From positions 1 to 7,044 of the forward strand of contig JASHVX010000103.1 in assembly GCA_030044375.1 (NCBI GenBank): a stretch of 7,044 nucleotides of DNA, read 5' to 3'. Position numbers and translations under genes: made by a program. The notes beneath the pieces were generated by a model. That model searched no databases. It was not told the DNA's origin and was given only the letters and a program-made list of their open reading frames with translations. Source of the DNA: Nitrososphaerales archaeon (GTDB lineage: Archaea > Thermoproteota > Nitrososphaeria > Nitrososphaerales > Gagatemarchaeaceae). This document shows, piece by piece, positions 4,677-7,044 of this stretch. Each line of letters starts with the position of its first letter. Position 1 is the first letter of the stretch.

Positions 4677-5612
4677 CTACGCGTCCTTCACTCGGCTAGC
4701 GTCTGTAACACGAACGGATAAGCTCTTGCCGCGGATTTCGACCCCGGACACCAAGACGATGGAGCACAGGACGGCCGCGGCCCCGACGAGCGCGACTCCG
4801 CCGAGGACCTGGCCCAGGAAGACGGCCGAGACAAGAACGCCCACGAGGATCTCAATTATCAGCATGACAGCCGACGAACTCGCAGAGAGATACTTGAGCC
4901 CCTGTTGGTAGAGCGCGAACGGTATGACCGTGTTGAAGACGGCCGTGTACACTATGGCGGAGAGCGAGACCTCGCTAAGTGAGTGAGGCATCCCGGCGGT
5001 CAGCGCCGGAGGGAGCAGGAACAGGGTCGTCACCGCGACTATGCAAGCCGCCGCGGCCAGGGCGTCCCATCCCTCTTCGTCCTCCTTCTTCTTCGAATAG
5101 ACGATGTACCCTGCCCAGGAGGCGGCCGCAAGGAGGTACAGCGAGTAGCCGAGCGCCTCTCCCCCGCGGCCAATACCGGCCAGGTCACCGTCCGTCGTTA
5201 TGAGCACAGCCCCGAGGAAAGCCAGTGCTATCCCCGCCGCCTTCAGCCTCCCTATCCTCTCGCCCAGGAAGGCCGCGCTGCCTACCCCGGCGAAGACCAG
5301 AGACATGTTGACCAGGAGCGCTGCGGTAGAGGCGCTCGTATACTGCTGCCCGACGAACTGGCAGAGGAAGCCGACCGCGTTGAAGGCGCCTATGACCCAG
5401 ATTGCCCTGCTCGTCAGCAACTTCACGAGGCTCCTGCCCGTTGCGGCAGCCACCCCAAGCATCACCGGAGCCGCCAGCGCGAACCTCAGGAAGGCGAAGG
5501 TCCTGGGATCGAGCCCGGCGTTGATGCCGACGTTGATGACGGGAAACGAGGTGCCCCAAAGGGCCGCAGCGATCGCGGTCTCCATCAAGGCCAGGCTGGC
5601 GACCTGCTTCAA
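4677..5612 (-). CDS. EamA/DMT-family membrane transporter
   Basis: A 311-residue polytopic protein of the drug/metabolite transporter superfamily. About ten hydrophobic segments are visible, near residues 8-30, 36-59, 70-92, 95-117, 124-141, 151-175, 185-208, 216-240, 245-268 and 271-292. They form two EamA repeats, the first opening ALWGTSFPV and the second AASWAGYIVYSKK. The first repeat keeps the usual LGE near its fourth helix (FLGERIG). In the second repeat the usual ExP and LGE are changed to EIL and LGQ (residues about 254-268). A charged loop (SKKKEDEEGWD) separates the halves, and a polar tail follows the last helix. Such proteins export amino acids, nucleosides or other metabolites from the cytoplasm; the substrate cannot be predicted. 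TTG 5612 lies 28 nt from a TATA-like word; ATG 5585 is an internal alternative. Confidence 0.9.
   Translation of the reverse strand: MKQVASLALMETAIAAALWGTSFPVINVGINAGLDPRTFAFLRFALAAPVMLGVAAATGRSLVKLLTSRAIWVIGAFNAVGFLCQFVGQQYTSASTAALLVNMSLVFAGVGSAAFLGERIGRLKAAGIALAFLGAVLITTDGDLAGIGRGGEALGYSLYLLAAASWAGYIVYSKKKEDEEGWDALAAAACIVAVTTLFLLPPALTAGMPHSLSEVSLSAIVYTAVFNTVIPFALYQQGLKYLSASSSAVMLIIEILVGVLVSAVFLGQVLGGVALVGAAAVLCSIVLVSGVEIRGKSLSVRVTDASRVKDA
4717..4728 (-). promoter_or_regulatory. Possible internal promoter inside the EamA gene
   Basis: Read on the minus strand, CAAGAGCTTATC resembles the BRE/TATA word CCAAGSCTTATC found at 593-604 and 5638-5649. It lies within the last codons of the transporter gene, 46 nt before the nuclease TTG, which would leave a leader of about 20 nt. 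It could let the nuclease and zinc-ribbon genes be expressed without the transporter. As it lies in coding sequence, chance resemblance is possible. Confidence 0.3.
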
Positions 5613-5637
5613 GTGCGGCTGCGAGAGGTTCTCTGGA

Positions 5638-5649
5638 GATAAGGCTTGG
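5638..5649 (-). promoter_or_regulatory. BRE/TATA promoter for the EamA operon (divergent pair, left)
   Basis: The minus strand reads CCAAGCCTTATC, with BRE-like CCAAG then TATA-like CTTATC at 5643-5638. The TATA centre is 28 nt from the first base of the TTG at 5612, implying a leaderless or near-leaderless transcript. It differs at one of 12 bases from the promoter word at 593-604. Confidence 0.55.
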
Positions 5650-5662
5650 TCGCCAAGCTTAT
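5639..5662. repeat. Inverted repeat formed by the two divergent promoters
   Basis: The arms GCTTGG (5644-5649) and CCAAGC (5653-5658) are perfectly complementary around a TCG centre. ATAA (5639-5642) and TTAT (5659-5662) extend the pairing to ten base pairs, with only G5643 unpaired. The arms coincide with the BRE and TATA words of both promoters. It may simply be two identical promoters back to back, or also an operator for a dimeric regulator. Confidence 0.6.
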
Positions 5663-5663
5663 G
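5653..5663 (+). promoter_or_regulatory. BRE/TATA promoter for the translin-like gene (divergent pair, right)
   Basis: CCAAGCTTATG mirrors the left-facing promoter. The TATA-like CTTATG (5658-5663) has its centre about 35 nt before the TTG at 5696, so the leader would be about 9 nt. An AGGA at 5691-5694 is almost adjacent to the TTG and too close for a standard Shine-Dalgarno. Confidence 0.5.
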
Positions 5664-5695
5664 ACTGCGGGGCAGGCCGCGTCAGCCGGTAGGAT

Positions 5696-6325
5696 TTGGA
5701 AGGGGCGAAGAAGTCGGTGAAGGAGCTGGAGAGGCACCTCTCGAAGCAGCTGGAGACCCGGGAGAGGCTGCTCAAGGACAGCAGGGACGTCATCTCGGCC
5801 TGCTCGAGGGCCATCATCAGCGTCCATCAGAGGGACACGAAGGGGGCGTCGAAGGAGCTAGCGAGGGCCGGCTCGCTGCTGCGGGCCCTGAAGTCTGGGA
5901 GCTCTTCGATGGCGAGGTACATCGTCTCCCCGGAGACCGAGTTCGTCGAGGCTTCGGCCGTGCTGGCGCTTGCCCGCGGAGAGGAGATCCCCACAAGGAG
6001 CGAGCTCGGCGCGTCCCCAGAGGCGTACCTGCTCGGGCTGCTCGACACCGTCGGCGAGCTGAAGCGCCTCGTCCTGGACTCCATCATGAACGGCAGGATC
6101 TCCGACGCCAAGGGGTACTTCGGCACCATGGAGGAGCTCTACGCCATGTGCTCGCCTATGGCGGTGTACGACCACGTAGTGAACGGCACCCGCAGGAAGA
6201 TCGACGTCGCAAGGATGCTCGTCGAGGACACCAGGGGCCTGCTGACCGAAGAGGTAAGGCGCGAGTCCGTCAACTCCTCGCTGGCCCGGGTCGAAGGGAT
6301 CCTGAAGAAGGCCGGGCGGCGCTAG
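5696..6325 (+). CDS. Archaeal translin/Trax-family protein
   Basis: A 209-residue all-helical protein of the translin family. Eukaryotic translin and Trax form the C3PO complex, which binds and cleaves RNA; archaeal members form octameric barrels. Family segments are a long basic N-terminal helix region (1-35), SRAIISVHQ (37-45), ETEFVEASAVLALARGEEIP (80-99), LLDTVGELKRLVLDSIMNG (115-133), which matches the Trax GEL-R helix, and a final helical stretch (KIDVARMLVEDTRGLLTEEVRR). Acidic residues E82 and E85 of the ExxE helix and D117 before GEL correspond to those linked to nuclease activity in Trax, so catalytic activity is plausible rather than RNA binding alone. The start is TTG 5696, with GTG 5717 possible. 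It is transcribed divergently from the EamA operon and shares its stop site with the convergent FAD synthase gene. Confidence 0.85.
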   Translation: MEGAKKSVKELERHLSKQLETRERLLKDSRDVISACSRAIISVHQRDTKGASKELARAGSLLRALKSGSSSMARYIVSPETEFVEASAVLALARGEEIPTRSELGASPEAYLLGLLDTVGELKRLVLDSIMNGRISDAKGYFGTMEELYAMCSPMAVYDHVVNGTRRKIDVARMLVEDTRGLLTEEVRRESVNSSLARVEGILKKAGRR

Positions 6326-6918
6326 GTCTCCCTGAGCAGGGTGCTCGTCTTCAGCCCAGGCTCCGGGGAGTCGAGCCTCACCACTTCCAGCCGCATGCCT
6401 CGCTTCCTGCCCTCGCGCTCGATGTCCGACTCCAGGTGATGCTGGTCATATCCCAGAGCGACGACGTCCGGGCGGACCCTCTCGAGCGTCTCGTAGATGT
6501 CGCCTTCGACCCCGAGGATGGCCGCATCGACCTGCCTCAACGAGGCGAGCATGATCGCCCTATCCTTCTCGCCGGTGACGGGCTCCCTCTTCTTCCTCCT
6601 GCGTATCGTGCTGTCCCTGGCCACGGCTACCACCAAGACGTCCCCCAGAGACTTGGCCTTCGATATCGTGTACATGTGCCCGCTGTGGATGACCTCGAAG
6701 CCTCCGCCTATGAAGACGACCCTTATCCTCCTCCGTCCCCTCGCAGTCACAGCCAGGCGTCCTCTCGACGATGTGACCGACTTGTCTTCTAAGAGGGCCT
6801 TGACAACCTGCCCCGCTTCGTGAGGATCAACGTCGAGGCGGCCCGCCAGCTCTCTGACCGTGGGCGCGCGCTCGAGGCCCATCGCATAGACTGCGGCCAG
6901 GGCTTTCGTCTCCTTCAA
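6322..6918 (-). CDS. ribL: FAD synthase (RibL-type cytidylyltransferase-fold) with N-terminal HTH domain
   Basis: A 198-residue cytosolic enzyme predicted to adenylate FMN to FAD with ATP, the archaeal RibL reaction. The catalytic domain starts near residue 65. The nucleotidyltransferase motif GGGFEVIHSGH (71-81) provides H78 and H81, where typical RibL has GTFD-H-GH, so T is replaced by G and D by E. VTGEKDRA (114-121) follows, then VVALGYDQHH, a segment characteristic of archaeal FAD synthases, and KTSTLLRE near the C-terminus in place of the usual IS-T/S motif. RibL itself is about 150 residues. The extra 60 N-terminal residues look like a winged helix (TVRELAGRLDVDPHEAGQVVKALLEDKSVTSSRGRLAVTARG), so DNA binding or autoregulation is conceivable. 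TTG 6918 overlaps the DUF357 stop as TTGA, coupling the two genes. Confidence 0.85.
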   Translation of the reverse strand: MKETKALAAVYAMGLERAPTVRELAGRLDVDPHEAGQVVKALLEDKSVTSSRGRLAVTARGRRRIRVVFIGGGFEVIHSGHMYTISKAKSLGDVLVVAVARDSTIRRRKKREPVTGEKDRAIMLASLRQVDAAILGVEGDIYETLERVRPDVVALGYDQHHLESDIEREGRKRGMRLEVVRLDSPEPGLKTSTLLRET

Positions 6919-7044
6919 GGCTGCCAGTCCAACTCCGCGATCCCTGCAAAGGACAGCGAGTCCAGCAGGCCCTCAGCGTAGCCGATGCTCAGCATAGCGA
7001 GTTCGTCGTCCCCGTCGGCGAGGAAGCTCTCCGCGTCCTTCATG
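6915..7044 (-). CDS. DUF357 family protein (partial, 5' end outside window)
   Basis: The minus-strand frame is open from the right edge to a TGA at 6917-6915. The visible 42 residues run MKDAESFLADGDDELAMLSI and then GYAEGLLDSLSFAGIAELDW. The pattern DA--FL--GD, then A---YA-G-LD, is the C-terminal half of archaeal DUF357 proteins, small helical proteins of unknown function. The ATG at 7043-7041 would give only 42 residues, while the family is about twice as long, so the real start is probably beyond the window. DUF357 next to FAD synthase is a recurring archaeal pairing, which suggests but does not prove a link to flavin metabolism. The stop overlaps the FAD synthase TTG start. Confidence 0.8.
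   Translation of the reverse strand, partial: MKDAESFLADGDDELAMLSIGYAEGLLDSLSFAGIAELDWQP

Noticed and set aside
4983..5642. Plus-strand open frame of 219 codons opposite EamA
   Set aside because: Arg/Pro/Gly-rich translation with no domain; the minus strand encodes a clear ten-helix transporter.
6148..6792. Plus-strand open frame of 214 codons across the translin 3' end and FAD synthase
   Set aside because: It spans two real genes in another frame or strand and has no motif; a typical GC-rich shadow.
1..7044. Mobile element, CRISPR array, toxin-antitoxin or defence island
   Set aside because: No transposase or integrase, regularly spaced repeats, tRNA or attachment-like direct repeats were seen; genes are compact and mostly housekeeping.

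Overview
The window looks archaeal and is GC-rich by eye. The evidence is the gene set: an archaeal four-knuckle zinc-ribbon protein next to elongation factor aEF-1beta, an archaeal FEN-1 with all seven metal-site acidic residues at the usual archaeal positions, a translin/Trax-like protein, and an archaeal FAD synthase preceded by a DUF357 protein. The promoters also look archaeal, with BRE/TATA-like words 25-30 nt upstream of starts and mostly no Shine-Dalgarno. Gene neighbours and protein style suggest a Nitrososphaeria-like (thaumarchaeal) lineage of Thermoproteota. That placement is inference from memory of the families, not from a search.

Layout. On the plus strand, about 1-70 may hold the tail of an upstream gene. 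It is followed by the zinc-ribbon protein (98-280), aEF-1beta (290-574), a small one-helix membrane protein (630-842), a winged-helix-like small protein (902-1150), FEN-1 (1176-2201), a PLP threonine/serine dehydratase whose TTG start overlaps the FEN-1 stop (2198-3187), a hot-dog acyl-CoA thioesterase (3275-3763) and a TPR-like protein (3841-4200). On the minus strand, reading right to left from 5612, there is an EamA/DMT transporter, a small PD-(D/E)XK nuclease related to Hjc, and a two-CxxC zinc-ribbon protein ending at 4213. From 5696 the translin-like gene runs on the plus strand. It meets the minus-strand FAD synthase (6322-6918) at a shared CTAG, and a partial DUF357 gene lies at the right edge. 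No stretch over 300 bases lacks a gene, and I see no tRNA, rRNA, CRISPR array, insertion sequence or phage gene.

How the genes fit together. Most of this is compact housekeeping: translation (zinc ribbon, aEF-1beta), replication and repair (FEN-1, Hjc-like nuclease), amino-acid and acyl-CoA metabolism, and flavin cofactor synthesis. I do not see a convincing new defence or mobile system. The unusual content is in gene expression architecture. TTG is the inferred start of eight of the thirteen genes whose starts I assign. Starts repeatedly sit about 26-28 nt from a TATA-like element, which implies leaderless mRNAs. Consecutive genes are joined by NTGA overlaps, one of which suggests a CTG start. 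A near-palindromic divergent promoter, whose BRE/TATA word also occurs at another gene, separates the transporter and translin genes. Protein-level oddities are a FEN-1 PCNA-binding tail with its glutamine shifted by one, a QxK nuclease site, and an HTH domain fused to FAD synthase.
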